Source of the DNA: Dysgonomonas sp. UBA5412
Lineage (GTDB): Bacteria > Bacteroidota > Bacteroidia > Bacteroidales > Dysgonomonadaceae
Length of the DNA: 64,000 nt
Assembly: GCA_002409595.1 (NCBI GenBank)
Contig: DHNQ01000010.1
Span: 169,171-233,170, forward strand
Direction of reading: 5' to 3'
Shown here: positions 63,704-64,000 of the stretch, one piece after another
Layout of the letters: each line of letters begins with the position of its first letter
Numbering within the stretch: position 1 is the first letter of the stretch
The notes under the pieces: model-generated
Databases searched by the model: none
Told to the model about the DNA's origin: nothing
What the model saw: only the letters and a program-made list of their open reading frames with translations
Program-made: the position numbers and the translations under genes

Positions 63704-64000
63704 TTAGAAATTAACTTGCAATCCTACTGAATATGATTTCATCATTGGATATTTCAAACCATTATTATCAGGCGTATCCAATTCCGGATCCCAGAGTTTA
63801 AAATCAGAAATACAAAATAGATTTGTTCCCCTTACAAATATTCTGGCACTTTCCATAGCCGCACTGCGGACCAAGTGTTTAGGAAAAGAATATCCCAATT
63901 CGAGATTTTTCAGTCTGAGCATACTCATATCTTTAAGCCACCATGTAGATTCTTGCGAATTATTTGGGTTTGAACCGATTGTTAGTCTTGGATAGAATAC
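63704..64000 (-). CDS. SusC/RagA TonB-dependent outer-membrane receptor (C-terminal end, partial)
   Basis: The 3' end of a gene that continues beyond the right edge of the window; 98 codons are visible and the frame stays open to base 64000. The end reads LKDMSMLRLKNLELGYSFPK, then IFVRGTNLFCISDF, and closes SYSVGLQVNF with a terminal Phe, exactly as in SusC proteins (last barrel strands). It heads the SusC-SusD-SusE operon. The start, the plug domain and TonB box are not seen. Confidence 0.93.
   Translation of the reverse strand, partial: VFYPRLTIGSNPNNSQESTWWLKDMSMLRLKNLELGYSFPKHLVRSAAMESARIFVRGTNLFCISDFKLWDPELDTPDNNGLKYPMMKSYSVGLQVNF

Overview
The window reads as chromosomal DNA of a member of the Bacteroidales, most likely close to Dysgonomonas or the former Porphyromonadaceae; the genus is an inference. 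The evidence is AT-rich DNA, promoters of the Bacteroidetes form (TTTG, 19-20 bases, TAnnTTTG) with few Shine-Dalgarno sites, SusC/SusD/SusE genes, S46 and S9 dipeptidyl peptidases, a PorT-like protein, DUF3078 and YbbR proteins, S16 and NusB with lineage-style extensions, and cytochrome bd. About 60 protein genes, two tRNAs, a cobalamin riboswitch and a candidate small RNA are listed. Most of the window is housekeeping.

Layout. 0-5.7 kb: a POT peptide transporter, a LuxR-type regulator, an iron-type superoxide dismutase with an export signal, a nicotinamidase-like hydrolase and an EcsC protein. 5.7-11.1 kb: nusB-yajC-ybbR-coaE, carbonic anhydrase, and a zinc/manganese-type uptake pair (lipoprotein and ATPase) without a permease. 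11.1-16.2 kb: alpha/beta hydrolase, rarA, dnaK, PorT-like protein. 16.2-20.7 kb: a small 2[4Fe-4S] ferredoxin, cydAB, DUF3467, DUF454. 20.9-28 kb: a cysteine-less thioredoxin-fold protein, cmk-ispH, pfkA, lipA, a DPP IV-like peptidase and a small lipoprotein. 28-31.9 kb: a glycosyltransferase with its membrane partner, an unknown exported protein and initiator tRNA. 31.9-44.1 kb: DUF3078, aroC, a candidate sRNA, an EamA transporter, DPP7, a flippase, an acyl-CoA ligase, hemW, rpsP, rpsT and tRNA-Glu. 44.4-49.6 kb: an M23 peptidase, then the main accessory locus. 49.6-59.3 kb: nnrDE, a B3/B4 protein, and a B12-riboswitch-controlled run cobQ-cobD-cbiB-pduO-cobU-cobT-cobS-cobC for nucleotide-loop assembly and corrinoid salvage. 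59.4-64 kb: a CDP-glycerol-type transferase and the end of a SusC-SusD-SusE locus that leaves the window.

The most unusual part is 46.1-49.6 kb. A lipoprotein with a glycine/proline-rich linker and a C-terminal domain bearing a JAMM/JAB-like motif (HTHP, then SPQD) is followed at once by four tandem paralogues of about 145-151 residues. Each has a signal peptide, an almost invariant first half and a variable second half. The layout fits a surface-anchored polymorphic effector with a bank of periplasmic immunity-like proteins diversified by duplication and gene conversion. That function is inferred from architecture only.
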